Of a stretch of 51,631 nt of DNA, positions 1 through 7,795 are shown one piece after another (positions within the stretch are counted from its first letter, which is position 1; each line of letters opens with the position of its first letter). Source of the stretch: Brevinema andersonii (GTDB lineage: Bacteria; Spirochaetota; DYKD01). The position numbers were made by a program, and so were the translations under genes. Under the pieces are notes generated by a model. It saw only the letters and a program-made list of their open reading frames with translations, searched no databases and had not been told where the DNA came from. The stretch is taken from positions 1 through 51,631 of the forward strand of contig DYKD01000016.1 of assembly GCA_020722765.1 (NCBI GenBank), read 5' to 3'.

Positions 1-2
1 GT

Positions 3-116
3 GTCTTTGGCAGTAAAGAGTATTCAGATTATCTTGTCAAGTTTTTCAAGCTAGTTCGTATCTGGTCACATCCTGGAAGACCGAAAAAAATATGTCCATC
101 CTTAGCAGTTTCTTAA
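3..116 (+). pseudogene. C-terminal fragment, possibly of a REP-associated transposase
   Basis: Frame 3 is open from the window edge to a TAA at 114-116 and gives 37 residues. It includes GSKEY and a basic HPGRPKK tail. Similar GS-E-F plus GRPRK ends occur, from memory, in REP-associated tyrosine transposases (Y1_Tnp family). The link is weak by itself but fits the AGAACCGTCCCC repeats found 400 bases downstream and again near 3.6 kb. It may be the end of an intact gene that begins outside the window. Confidence 0.25.
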
Positions 117-274
117 GACAGAAAATAAGCAGCCAGTAATTGATAATTTGACATGATGTCTTTTGGTGCTTTGAATGATAAGACATTTTTGCTCCATTTT
201 GTTAACAAAATCATTCACACAGATAGTTTAGATAAAATAAGCTTTCAAATAGATCAATAATAATAATACTACTA

Positions 275-395
275 CTCTGACCGTCAGATTTCTTCCATAG
301 GCACTACGGTTTAAAACAGCCGCAAATCCAAGATTTTTAGCTGTTTTTCTCTCAATCAAGATTTGGGCAATATGAAAGAAACTTGTTGGTCAGAG
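275..395. mobile_element. MITE-like element with terminal inverted repeats
   Basis: The ends CTCTGACC (275-282) and GGTCAGAG (388-395) are perfect inverted repeats. The match continues imperfectly inward for about 26 bp, sharing TTTCTT and CATA blocks. Direct copies of ACTACTA flank the element at 268-274 and 397-403 and could be a target-site duplication. However, the left flank is part of a triplet run, so that repeat could be coincidental. There is no coding capacity, so any movement would need a transposase elsewhere. Confidence 0.5.
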
Positions 396-503
396 CACTA
401 CTACTAACAAGATACAGAAAAATGACCATTTAATAACCATACCATTCAAGTATTCAAAATGATTGTTTTTTTAGAGAAAAAAAGCAATTTCTTCTGCATT
501 ATT

Positions 504-597
504 AGAACCGTCCCCATATTTCTCCCCATTTCTGAACAGATAATCTTGGTTCGCTCCTATTGTTCCTAAGCCCCTAAAAACAGAACCGTCCCTTTTT
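504..597. repeat. two REP-like AGAACCGTCCC copies
   Basis: AGAACCGTCCCC occurs at 504-515 and AGAACCGTCCCTTTTT at 582-597, in the same orientation and about 78 bp apart. The same core recurs four times at 3585-3867. The reverse complement (GGGGACGGTTCT) is, from memory, a repeat seen in many bacterial genomes that carry REP-associated transposases. Confidence 0.6.
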
Positions 598-713
598 AGT
601 TCAGAGAATATATCGTTTTTGTAAACCTGTAAAAAGTGATGTATATTGGAAAAGATGTAAACCTTTGGAAAGAAGGACAGTCAAATAAATATCTAGTCGA
701 GGAGGCATGTACC

Positions 714-1409
714 ATGCGAAAAGTCTTAATTCTGTCGGTTATGTTGGTTCTATCGATTTCCTTATCCTTATATGCCCAGCATGCCCTGCAAGCCAGTATC
801 CTGATTGTTAAAGGTGATGTCAGCGCTGGAAATGAGTCCAAAGGATGGAGCCGAGTCAAAGTGAACGATGTCATACAAGCACAAGATCATATCCGGTGTG
901 GCTCAGATGGTGAAGTTACATTTGCCATAGGAGAAAGTATTGTCCATCTTGATGGGGAGAGCGAAGCTCTGATCTCTGAATTTGTTGATGACGAGAACAC
1001 GGAAAAAGTCCGTATTTCTCTTTTAGTTGGTCTTATTACTGTAAAGGTGAAAAAACTTCTGAAAAATGATCTCTTTGAAGTCGAGATGCCTACAGCAGTT
1101 GTTGGTGTCCGTGGTACTGAGTTTTCTGTTGCACTTGTGAGGGATGAGGTTGAAGTTGATGTTCTGGAAGGTGTGGTTGATTTCATGGATCATCGGAATA
1201 GGACTAAGATGATCAGATTGAAGAAGTATGAACGGGTAAGATTTAGGGGTCATCAGGATCGTTTTCCAGAGAGAGTGGAAAGATTGGATGCAAGACAGAA
1301 GAAATTGATCAGCGAGAAGATGGGAAAAATCCGAAACATCCAGAAAAAGCACCTCAAGAAACGGATGGAAATAAAGAGAAAAATCCAGAAAAAAAGGGTC
1401 AAAAGATAA
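714..1409 (+). CDS. secreted FecR-domain protein
   Basis: The protein has 231 residues. ATG 714 is chosen because GAGGAGG lies 8 bases upstream and a signal peptide (residues 1 to about 22, ending near LYAQ) follows at once; an upstream in-frame ATG at 636 lacks both. Residues of roughly 25-175 resemble a FecR domain, with VKGDV, a W-x-V-x-xD step and the core TAVVGVRGTEFSV. This fold is common in spirochaete-type periplasmic proteins, often without any iron role. The last 60 residues are very basic and lysine-rich (repeated KKR, KIQKK), suggesting binding to an anionic polymer such as peptidoglycan or LPS. No FecI sigma factor or TonB receptor is adjacent, so classical iron signalling is unlikely. 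Confidence 0.8.
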   Translation: MRKVLILSVMLVLSISLSLYAQHALQASILIVKGDVSAGNESKGWSRVKVNDVIQAQDHIRCGSDGEVTFAIGESIVHLDGESEALISEFVDDENTEKVRISLLVGLITVKVKKLLKNDLFEVEMPTAVVGVRGTEFSVALVRDEVEVDVLEGVVDFMDHRNRTKMIRLKKYERVRFRGHQDRFPERVERLDARQKKLISEKMGKIRNIQKKHLKKRMEIKRKIQKKRVKR

Positions 1410-1444
1410 TTCCAATTCTTAGTGATCAAGGTTTGATAGAATCT

Positions 1445-1903
1445 ATGTTGAAAAAAATCTTAATTATCTTTGTTGCTCTCGGAAGCCTGCTGGGATTCTT
1501 TTTCGGTCTTCCCCCTGCCTTCATTCTTGAAACAGGCTTTCTCTCCCATAATGTGTCCCAGGATATTTTGGATGCGCGTGTTTTCATCCTGCTATCTTCT
1601 TTCTGGGGTTATGCGACAATCCTGTTTGTAGTAGCGTTTATGGTATGGACCGTCTTTACATCCCCTAAAAAAAAGGCTGATCAGGAAAAAAAGATATATA
1701 AGAATGTTTTTGGATCAGGTCAGAAGAAAGTCCAGAAACCCATGATTCGGCAGCTTACAGGACTGGTTGATGAGGAATTGGAAAAGGTATTCAACACAAA
1801 CCAGGAGGAATTCGGTTATGAGGATTACAGGAAAGCCTACGACTATGCTGTGAGCATTGGTGTTAAAATCAGGAAAAGGGCAGGGGATATTTTACGTATG
1901 TAA
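1445..1903 (+). CDS. small two-helix membrane protein, unknown function
   Basis: I do not recognise the family. From ATG 1445 the protein has 152 residues; a TTG at 1433 would add four. Two hydrophobic segments lie near residues 3-25 and 45-68, followed by a lysine-rich cytoplasmic-type tail of about 80 residues that is hydrophilic and probably helical. No strong Shine-Dalgarno sequence is visible; AAGG at 1428-1431 suits the TTG poorly. It follows the FecR-domain gene by about 35 bases, so cotranscription is likely. Its stop lies three bases from the stop of the convergent DUF1667 gene, with no obvious terminator between. Confidence 0.6.
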   Translation: MLKKILIIFVALGSLLGFFFGLPPAFILETGFLSHNVSQDILDARVFILLSSFWGYATILFVVAFMVWTVFTSPKKKADQEKKIYKNVFGSGQKKVQKPMIRQLTGLVDEELEKVFNTNQEEFGYEDYRKAYDYAVSIGVKIRKRAGDILRM

Positions 1904-1906
1904 GCC

Positions 1907-2278
1907 TCAGGATGTTTCAATATCCCTGCTTGCCTCGACGTCTGTTCCTGTGTTTTCAAAATTCTCAATCACTTTTTGTCCACAACGGACAGGTGCTATC
2001 AGCTCGATTTTTTTTAATTGAGCGAGAAGGCTCCTTATCTTGTCTTTTGGAATCGCTGTTGTGGTCCAAACGGGACAGACGCGGTGTTTCCCGCCTTTTA
2101 CTTTCACAAGTGATGTGACGATCCTGCGGGGATCCTTCACTTCATTTCGCACATGCTCTTCACCCATTTTGCAGGCATTCCCTTCCAGTTTCGTGATGTT
2201 GTAGCCGTCAAGAGTTGTTGTGATTTCACATCCAGTGGGGCATCTTATACAGATAATTTTTTTTGTTGTGAGTGCCAT
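1907..2278 (-). CDS. DUF1667 protein, partner of glycerol-3-phosphate oxidation
   Basis: The protein has 123 residues. The start at 2278 is set by a TGATG overlap with the upstream FAD oxidoreductase stop; a longer reading from 2314 would run further into that gene. It begins with a cysteine cluster C10-x2-C13-x3-C17 (ICIRCPTGC) and C36 in the GNACKMG segment, typical of DUF1667. This family travels with GlpA-type dehydrogenases and a second FAD protein in many anaerobes. The cysteines probably bind Fe-S or Zn, and the protein may be a small electron-transfer subunit. That role is inferred from context. It is the last gene of the glycerol operon. Confidence 0.85.
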   Translation of the reverse strand: MALTTKKIICIRCPTGCEITTTLDGYNITKLEGNACKMGEEHVRNEVKDPRRIVTSLVKVKGGKHRVCPVWTTTAIPKDKIRSLLAQLKKIELIAPVRCGQKVIENFENTGTDVEASRDIETS

Positions 2279-3546
2279 CAGTTTTCCCCTGAAGGAACAA
2301 GTTCTATTTTCCATGTTGCGCCAGGGTTCCTATCCATTGAGGACATGTCTATCTTCACTTCCAGCATTTCCGCAGGTCTGGCATATTTCTTTTTCCAGGA
2401 GATGATTTTATCATTGCCAGCAGATAATATGATTTCAACAGGCTTTTCAAAAAACTGTCCTGATCTCATCTGCAATGTCACTTTTCCTTCTTCTGGCAAA
2501 GAAATCCTTTGAGGGACAACTGTTCTGATGTTCTCTCCACACTGGATGTTTATCATCTCTTTTTTCAATACCTGTTGATTTTTACTGAACAGAGCTGCAC
2601 TCCTGCCAGCGGTCTCCCCAGTCATGGAAACATGATCCACAAGATCCTGTATGTTTACCACATTTCCTGCACTAAAAATTCCTGGAATCGAGGTTTCCCT
2701 GTTTTGGTCAATGAGAGGACCTGCTGTCATGGGATCAAGAGTGATTCCTGCTTTGAGGGAGAGCTCGTTTTCTGGGATAAGGCCAACACTCAGAAGGAGC
2801 GTGTCGCAAGGAATGATTTCCTCAGTGCCTGGAATGGGGTTGAGTGAAGAATTCACTTTTACTGTTTTTACAGCTTCCAGTCTTACATCTCCGATTACAC
2901 GTTTGATTGTTGTGGACAGTTCAAGAGGGATGTCGAAATCCTGGAGGCATTGGACATAGTTCCTTCTCAGACCCGTGAGAAAGGGAAGGATTTCAACGAC
3001 TTTGATGACGTCAGCACCTTCAAGAGTGAGCCTTCTTGCCATGATCATTCCTATGTCACCTGAACCGAGTATGACGAATTTTTTACCAGGCAGGTAGCCT
3101 TCAATATTTACAAATCGTTGGACTGTTCCAGCAGTATAGACACCTGCAGGATGACTGCCTGGCAACATGATTTGTGCGCGTGTCCGTTCCCTGCACCCCA
3201 TAGCTAACACAACTGCACCTGCCTGTATCTGCTGATATCCTGTTTTTTTCCCTGTTGTTGTCAGGAACCGTTGAGGCGTGAGATCAATGACCATACTATC
3301 CAGAATGATTTCAATATTGCTGTTTCGCACTTGGTCAATGAATTTTTTGGCGTATGTAGGACCGGGAAGATCTTTTTTGAATACAAGGGAGCCGAATCCG
3401 TTGTGTATGCACTGTTGAAGGATTCCACCCAGCTCATCGCCTCTTTCAATGATAATAACTGAGCCAGCACCGTTTTTTTCTGCTTCCAACGCTGCTGCCA
3501 TTCCTGCAGCGCCTCCACCTATGACTGCCACATCCACGTTTTTCAT
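2278..3546 (-). CDS. FAD/NAD(P)-dependent oxidoreductase of the glp operon
   Basis: The protein has 422 residues, is cytoplasmic or membrane-associated, and belongs to the pyridine nucleotide-disulfide oxidoreductase fold. The FAD-binding GGGAAG is at residues 10-15, a second Rossmann motif GSGDIG sits mid-protein, and the FAD closing motif is IPGIFSAGN. It lies between the GlpA-type dehydrogenase and DUF1667, an arrangement in which this protein is thought to pass electrons from glycerol-3-phosphate oxidation to a carrier (a GlpB-like role, inferred). Start ATG 3546 overlaps the stop of a repeat-derived mini-ORF as ATGA. Truncated copies of its first ~33 bases occur upstream at 3659 and 3817. 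Confidence 0.85.
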   Translation of the reverse strand: MKNVDVAVIGGGAAGMAAALEAEKNGAGSVIIIERGDELGGILQQCIHNGFGSLVFKKDLPGPTYAKKFIDQVRNSNIEIILDSMVIDLTPQRFLTTTGKKTGYQQIQAGAVVLAMGCRERTRAQIMLPGSHPAGVYTAGTVQRFVNIEGYLPGKKFVILGSGDIGMIMARRLTLEGADVIKVVEILPFLTGLRRNYVQCLQDFDIPLELSTTIKRVIGDVRLEAVKTVKVNSSLNPIPGTEEIIPCDTLLLSVGLIPENELSLKAGITLDPMTAGPLIDQNRETSIPGIFSAGNVVNIQDLVDHVSMTGETAGRSAALFSKNQQVLKKEMINIQCGENIRTVVPQRISLPEEGKVTLQMRSGQFFEKPVEIILSAGNDKIISWKKKYARPAEMLEVKIDMSSMDRNPGATWKIELVPSGEN

Positions 3547-3659
3547 TTGGGGGGGACCTTTTTTGTCTCCCTAAGGAGGAATTGAGAACCGTCCCCTTTT
3601 TGGTCCCTTTTTGGGGAGCCAAAACAACCACCAATCACTGCCACATCCACGTTTTTCAT
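3543..3659 (-). CDS. repeat-derived mini-ORF 2 (38 aa), truncated copy of the FAD gene start
   Basis: The ORF starts with [11 protein letters not shown], identical to the first 11 residues of the downstream FAD oxidoreductase. It then leaves homology before the dinucleotide-binding glycines are complete and reads through an AGAACCGTCCCC repeat as KGDGS. Its TGA overlaps the ATG of the FAD gene (ATGA), and its own ATG overlaps the stop of mini-ORF 1. Two base differences from the real gene in this 5' copy are synonymous (Val, Ile). A stable protein is doubtful; a role in translational coupling is possible. Confidence 0.4.
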   Translation of the reverse strand: MKNVDVAVIGGCFGSPKRDQKGDGSQFLLRETKKVPPK

Positions 3660-3895
3660 TTTGGGGAGACCTCTTTTGTCTCCCTAAGGAGAAATTCAGA
3701 ACCGTCCCCTTTTTTGGTGACCTTCGTCCAAGGGAGGAATTGAGAACCGTCCCCTTTTTGGTCCCCTTTTGGGGAGCCAAAATAACCACCAATCACTGCC
3801 ACATCCACGTTTTTCATTTGGGGGAGACCTCTTTTGTCTCCTGAAGGAGAAATTCAGAACCGTCCCCTTTTTTGGTGACCTTCGTCCAAGGAACA
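3547..3895. repeat. expanded REP plus gene-start repeat block
   Basis: AGAACCGTCCCC occurs at 3585-3596, 3698-3709, 3743-3754 and 3856-3867. These alternate with copies of the 5' end of the FAD gene (reverse complement CCACGTTTTTCATT) whose start codons are at 3546, 3659 and 3817. The spacings are 113 and 158 bases; the longer unit carries one extra REP with a CCTTCGTCCAAGG segment derived from the end of the upstream gene. The block looks like tandem duplication across the gene junction, seeded by a REP insertion. Confidence 0.85.
3656..3817 (-). CDS. repeat-derived mini-ORF 1 (53 aa), truncated copy of the FAD gene start
   Basis: The ORF starts at ATG 3817, which overlaps the TGA of the GlpA-type gene (ATGA), and ends with a TGA overlapping the ATG of mini-ORF 2. 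It begins [11 protein letters not shown], like the FAD oxidoreductase, and then reads through two AGAACCGTCCCC repeats as KGDGSQF and KGDGSEF. It lacks an FAD site, so it cannot be a working enzyme. It may be translated only as a relay between the flanking genes. Confidence 0.4.
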   Translation of the reverse strand: MKNVDVAVIGGYFGSPKGDQKGDGSQFLPWTKVTKKGDGSEFLLRETKEVSPK

Positions 3896-5283
3896 TTGTA
3901 TTTTTCAGCTATCATGGCTATCACTTTTGGATAGTCAAATGAACCTTGGCAACGGCCAGTCCCCAGCCATGTACGTCTTTTTATGGCGTCATAAGTCCTG
4001 GCTGGAATAGGGGAGTTCAACGCGTCCCTGATTTCACCTTCAGTGATCAGCTCGCACCTGCAGATGATGTTTCCATAAGATGGATCCTTGGCTATCAACG
4101 CTCTCCTTTCCTCTTCGGACATGTTCCTGAAAGACGGTTTTGGCTCAAGGCTTGGAATGAATGACTTTTTTTTATTGAGGGAGAAGCCTTTCTCTTTCAT
4201 CAACTCAACAGTGTATTCAGCGATTGCTGGGGCAGAAGCCAGTCCTGGTGATTCAATCCCCGCGATGTTCACAAAACCTTTGACAGAATCCGGTATTTCA
4301 ATGATGAAATCCCTTTCCTTTGTATTGGGAGTTGCCCTGACTCCTGAAAACTGTGCAATCACATTCCTTTTTTCCAAGGAGGGGATTATTCTTTTTGCGT
4401 TTGTCAGGATATTGTCCATTCCTTCAGTTGATGTTGACCTGTCGTCCTTGTCTGTTACTTCCTGGGCATTCGGTCCGATGATCGTGTTCCCGTGCACTGT
4501 TGTTGTGACAAGGATTCCTTTGGTTCCTTTCATGGGAACTGGGAAGAGCACATGGTTCATGCTGAATTTCGTGCTGTCAAAAATCAGGTATTCGCCTTTT
4601 CGAGGAATGATCTGAAGCTCAGGACGTATACCTGCCATGTGGGCTATGTCGTCAGAAAAAAGACCTGCACAGTTAATGACAGTATCGGATGTGAAATTTC
4701 CGTTGTCAGTTTTGATTCCAAGGATGTGATTGTTTCCCTTTATCAGTCCTTTCACTTCAGTTTCCAGAAGGAAGTGAACACCGTTCAAAGCTGCTGATTC
4801 TGCTGCATGGAGTGTGGCTCTGAACGGATCTATGATTCCTGCTGTGGGAGTCCATAGGCCACCAGAAACTTCAGGATTTAGAAGCGGCTCCCTTTTCAGC
4901 ATTTCGTCCCTGTCAAGGATCTCTATCCCTTCAACTCCGTTCTCTTTTCCTCTTTGCAGCAGAGAGGGGAGGGCGTTGAATTCATCATCTCCAATTGCAA
5001 CAACATAGCTTCCAATCGGTTTGAAGGGGATGTTGAGAAGAGCTGTCAGATTTTGCCACAGCGCATTTCCGCGTCTGTTCATTTTTGATTTCAGTGTACC
5101 AGGCTGCGGGTCATATCCTGCATGAACCAAAGCCGAATTTGCAGAACTTGTACCCATGCCAACATCGGATTGTTTTTCAACCAGAAGGATTTGACTCTCA
5201 TATTTTGACAATTCTCTTGCAAGTAGGGTCCCGATGATTCCCCCACCAATTATGATGATATTGTAATGCGAGGACTTGTTCAT
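3814..5283 (-). CDS. glpA: GlpA-type glycerol-3-phosphate dehydrogenase with BFD-like Fe-S domain
   Basis: The protein has 489 residues. It oxidises glycerol 3-phosphate to dihydroxyacetone phosphate with FAD. Start ATG 5283 overlaps the glpK stop (ATGA) and has AGGA six bases upstream; an in-frame ATG at 5319 lies inside glpK. The N-terminal FAD motif GGGIIG is at residues 13-18. A DAO-type oxidase domain with [16 protein letters not shown] follows. The C-terminal [2Fe-2S] BFD-like domain has IICRCE and GTGRCQG cysteines, as in the anaerobic GlpA class rather than GlpD. The last ~20 residues ([11 protein letters not shown] onward) are encoded by the REP repeat, so the native C-terminus has been replaced or extended. 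A quinone-independent route through the FAD protein and DUF1667 is likely. Confidence 0.88.
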   Translation of the reverse strand: MNKSSHYNIIIIGGGIIGTLLARELSKYESQILLVEKQSDVGMGTSSANSALVHAGYDPQPGTLKSKMNRRGNALWQNLTALLNIPFKPIGSYVVAIGDDEFNALPSLLQRGKENGVEGIEILDRDEMLKREPLLNPEVSGGLWTPTAGIIDPFRATLHAAESAALNGVHFLLETEVKGLIKGNNHILGIKTDNGNFTSDTVINCAGLFSDDIAHMAGIRPELQIIPRKGEYLIFDSTKFSMNHVLFPVPMKGTKGILVTTTVHGNTIIGPNAQEVTDKDDRSTSTEGMDNILTNAKRIIPSLEKRNVIAQFSGVRATPNTKERDFIIEIPDSVKGFVNIAGIESPGLASAPAIAEYTVELMKEKGFSLNKKKSFIPSLEPKPSFRNMSEEERRALIAKDPSYGNIICRCELITEGEIRDALNSPIPARTYDAIKRRTWLGTGRCQGSFDYPKVIAMIAEKYNVPWTKVTKKGDGSEFLLQETKEVSPK

Positions 5284-6788
5284 AACCATCCTATTGATTT
5301 GCTGATAGCTCTTTTCCATTGGTTCTTTAGTTTTTTCCGTTCAGGAAGGCTCATTTTTGGAATGAAGCGGGTCTCTTCTTTCCAGTGAAGTTTCAGTTCT
5401 TCTTTGTCTTTCCAGAATTCGACTGCAAGCCCTGCAGCATAGGCCGCACCCAGTGCTGTTGTTTCTGTCACTTTTGGGATAATCACAGGTTTGTCAAGGA
5501 TATCAGCCTGGAACTGCATGAGGAGATTGCTTTTTACCATACCACCATCAACCTTGAGCTCCTTGATTTTTTGTCTGGCCTCTTTTTCCATAGCTTCGAA
5601 GATTTCATCTGTCTGAAATGCTGTTGACTCAAGTACAGCACGGGCAAGGTGACCCTTGTTCGCATAGCGTGTCAGACCTGTAATCACGCCTCGTGCATCT
5701 CCTCTCCAATAGGGTGCGAAAAGTCCGGAAAAAGCCGGAACAAAATAGACATCACCATTATCCTGGACTGTGCTGGCAAGCGTATCGATTTCACTTGATG
5801 TGTTGATGATTCCGATATTGTCTCTGATCCATTGGACAAGCGCTCCTGCAATGGCGACTGAACCTTCCAGCGCATAAACATGTTTCTCTTTGCCGATTTT
5901 ATATGCGACAGTTGTTATGAGACCTTCTTTTGAACGGACAAGTCTTGTTCCTGTATTCATAAGCATGAAACATCCGGTTCCGTATGTGTTCTTTGCAGAG
6001 CCTTCTTCGAAACATGTCTGGCCGAAGAGTGCTGCTTGCTGGTCTCCTAATATTCCTGCAATAGGGATTTCCGCACCAAAGGGACCATCTTTTTTTGTGT
6101 AACCGATTATTTCTGAGGATGACCTGATTTTAGGCAGAAGGGATTCAGGAATATCAAACAGTTTGAGCAATCGCTTTTCCCATTGTAATGTCTGGATGTT
6201 CATGAGCATTGTGCGTGATGCGTTTGTGGGATCTGTAACATGTATGCCACCTTCAAGACCGCCCGTAAGGTTCCATATCACCCACGTATCCATGGTTCCA
6301 AAGAGCACACGTCCTTTTCTTGCTTCGAATTCTACGCGTGGGATGTTGTCAAGGATCCAACTGATTTTTGTTGCTGAAAAATAGGGAGAGATGGGAAGAC
6401 CAGTCATTTTTCTTGTAGATTTCTCAAGATTCCTTTTTTTTAATTCAACACATTTCTTCTCTGTCCGGGTGTCCTGCCATACGATCGCATTCCCAAAAAT
6501 ATGCCCGTCACGCTTATCCCACAGTATTGTTGTTTCCCTCTGGTTTGTGATTCCTATGGAAGCGATTTCCTCTGGATTGATGTTTCCCTTTGCTAGACAT
6601 TCCTTGATGACATGTTGTGTGTTCTCCCAGATCTCCTCCCCGTCATGTTCAACAAGACCTGGTGCAGGAAAAATCTGGTTGTGCTCTTTTTGTCCAACTG
6701 ATACGACGTTCCCTTCCTTGTTAAAAATCATGCATCTTGTGCTTGTTGTTCCCTGGTCTATGGCGCAAACAAACCGCTTCTCTGCCAT
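5280..6788 (-). CDS. glpK: glycerol kinase
   Basis: The protein has 502 residues, the usual GlpK length, and is a FGGY-family kinase that makes sn-glycerol 3-phosphate from glycerol and ATP. The N-terminal phosphate-binding motif DQGTTSTR begins at residue 11, and [10 protein letters not shown] and an intact C-terminal ATPase half follow. AGAGGAGAAGAG precedes ATG 6788. It lies 19 bases after a lipase-like hydrolase gene and shares an ATGA overlap with the glycerol-3-phosphate dehydrogenase, so uptake or release, phosphorylation and oxidation of glycerol are coupled in one transcript. Confidence 0.95.
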   Translation of the reverse strand: MAEKRFVCAIDQGTTSTRCMIFNKEGNVVSVGQKEHNQIFPAPGLVEHDGEEIWENTQHVIKECLAKGNINPEEIASIGITNQRETTILWDKRDGHIFGNAIVWQDTRTEKKCVELKKRNLEKSTRKMTGLPISPYFSATKISWILDNIPRVEFEARKGRVLFGTMDTWVIWNLTGGLEGGIHVTDPTNASRTMLMNIQTLQWEKRLLKLFDIPESLLPKIRSSSEIIGYTKKDGPFGAEIPIAGILGDQQAALFGQTCFEEGSAKNTYGTGCFMLMNTGTRLVRSKEGLITTVAYKIGKEKHVYALEGSVAIAGALVQWIRDNIGIINTSSEIDTLASTVQDNGDVYFVPAFSGLFAPYWRGDARGVITGLTRYANKGHLARAVLESTAFQTDEIFEAMEKEARQKIKELKVDGGMVKSNLLMQFQADILDKPVIIPKVTETTALGAAYAAGLAVEFWKDKEELKLHWKEETRFIPKMSLPERKKLKNQWKRAISKSIGWL

Positions 6789-6807
6789 GTCTCTTCTCCT
6801 CTCTTGT

Positions 6808-7557
6808 TTATGGGGTGATGTTTTTCAAGATGAAGTCGTACGCCTTGTCAAGTATGGTCTGGGAATCGAAATCCAATGTGGCAACATGATAGGAATTTTC
6901 CAGCCAGACATGTTCCTTTTCTTTCGAAGAAATGCCTTGCATGATCATATCTGCGTTCTGTGGTGGGATAACATGATCGTTTCTGGAAGTGAAGATGATG
7001 ATTGGTTGGTGTATGGATGAAAGTTTTTTCCGTACGGATTTTTGTAGGAGTGTCGTCTGGTAAAGGCCTTGCAAGGGCGTTTTGTCATATCCGATTTCTT
7101 TCTGGTTGGGGTCTTTTATATCCGATTTCACAGCTTCAGCTGCGGGCATCAAAAACCGCAACACAGGAAGCAGGAAGAGGCGTGGATCCTTGTAGAAAAG
7201 AGCTGGATTTATCAGGATTGTCCCTTTCAGTTCAGGATGGTTTTCTGCCAAGTATAATGCCAGCAGGCCACCTACAGAAAGGCCGGATACGAAAATATCC
7301 TTACATCTTATTCTTAGTTTTGCCAGACTTGTCTCGATATTGGTTATCCATTCTTTTCTGCCTGTCATGTTGAGATCTGGCCACTGTGTCCCATGTCCTG
7401 CCAGGCAAGGGGCTTCTATGTTGAACCCTTTATCAGCAAGATGTTGGGCGAGTGGCAGCACACTGGAAGTTGTCCCTGTGTAACCGTGTATGACAAGAAT
7501 GCCGGTTTTGGATGAGGAGGAGAAGGAAAATGGTTCTGCTCCTTTCATAAAAGGCAT
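6808..7557 (-). CDS. monoacylglycerol-lipase-like alpha/beta hydrolase
   Basis: The protein has 249 residues. ATG 7557 is chosen because GGAGG lies just upstream; a start at 7599 would precede that site. The oxyanion region is [10 protein letters not shown], the nucleophile elbow is GLSVGG with Ser94, and the probable acid and base are Asp194 (SRNDHVIPP) and His224 (SYHVATLD). These match the Est30/bacterial monoacylglycerol lipase group. There is no signal peptide, so it acts in the cytoplasm. As first gene of the glp operon it probably releases glycerol from monoacylglycerols for GlpK; a short-chain carboxylesterase is the alternative. Confidence 0.8.
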   Translation of the reverse strand: MPFMKGAEPFSFSSSSKTGILVIHGYTGTTSSVLPLAQHLADKGFNIEAPCLAGHGTQWPDLNMTGRKEWITNIETSLAKLRIRCKDIFVSGLSVGGLLALYLAENHPELKGTILINPALFYKDPRLFLLPVLRFLMPAAEAVKSDIKDPNQKEIGYDKTPLQGLYQTTLLQKSVRKKLSSIHQPIIIFTSRNDHVIPPQNADMIMQGISSKEKEHVWLENSYHVATLDFDSQTILDKAYDFILKNITP

Positions 7558-7585
7558 GGATACCTCCAAATATGGTTTCAAATCT

Positions 7586-7614
7586 AAGATAATGATCAAT
7601 AGGCATTAAGGCAA
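7586..7614 (-). promoter_or_regulatory. sigma70-type promoter of the glycerol operon
   Basis: On the minus strand a TTGCCT -35 box (7614-7609) and TATCTT -10 box (7591-7586) are 17 bases apart, with the predicted start about 20 bases before the hydrolase start codon. The -35 is imperfect, suggesting moderate or activated expression. Confidence 0.4.
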
Positions 7615-7672
7615 ATTTATCTGTAGTTTAATAAAAAATGCCGATATTAATCATGATGTGGAGGCCTTAATC

Positions 7673-7774
7673 ATGAATAAACCGGTATGTCTGAAATGTT
7701 TCAACAGGAACAGGTTTGACACGAAAGAATATAACAGGTGCTGTAAGAAGGAATGTCTGAAGCGTCTGGTCTGA
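7673..7774 (+). CDS. 33-aa cysteine-rich protein
   Basis: ATG 7673 follows a full GGAGG eight bases upstream and opens 33 codons ending in TGA. The peptide is basic with five cysteines: C6-x2-C9, then C23-C24-x3-C28. This looks like a minimal zinc-knuckle or disulfide peptide. It has no signal sequence. It is divergent from the glycerol operon and convergent with the cNMP-domain gene. I do not recognise a family. The ribosome-binding site and Cys pattern support it; its small size limits confidence. Confidence 0.5.
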   Translation: MNKPVCLKCFNRNRFDTKEYNRCCKKECLKRLV

Positions 7775-7795
7775 AGTCTTGCAGGCTGAAAAGAC

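Larger units (their letters stand above)
117..713. other. gene-poor, repeat-bearing intergenic stretch
   Basis: No convincing gene lies between the leading fragment and the FecR-domain gene. The stretch holds an AAT/ACT triplet run near 257-276, a 121-bp inverted-repeat element and two AGAACCGTCCC repeats, each listed separately. I see nothing definable in 117-256 or 407-503. Confidence 0.6.

Noticed and set aside
3547-3895. CRISPR array
   Set aside because: Repeats are unevenly spaced and the material between them is copied gene sequence, not unique spacers. No cas genes are present.
3571-3896. Several 60-77 codon ORFs in the repeat block in other frames
   Set aside because: They are shadows of the duplicated REP/gene-start sequence, without ribosome sites. 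Only the frame starting [11 protein letters not shown] continues the operon coupling.
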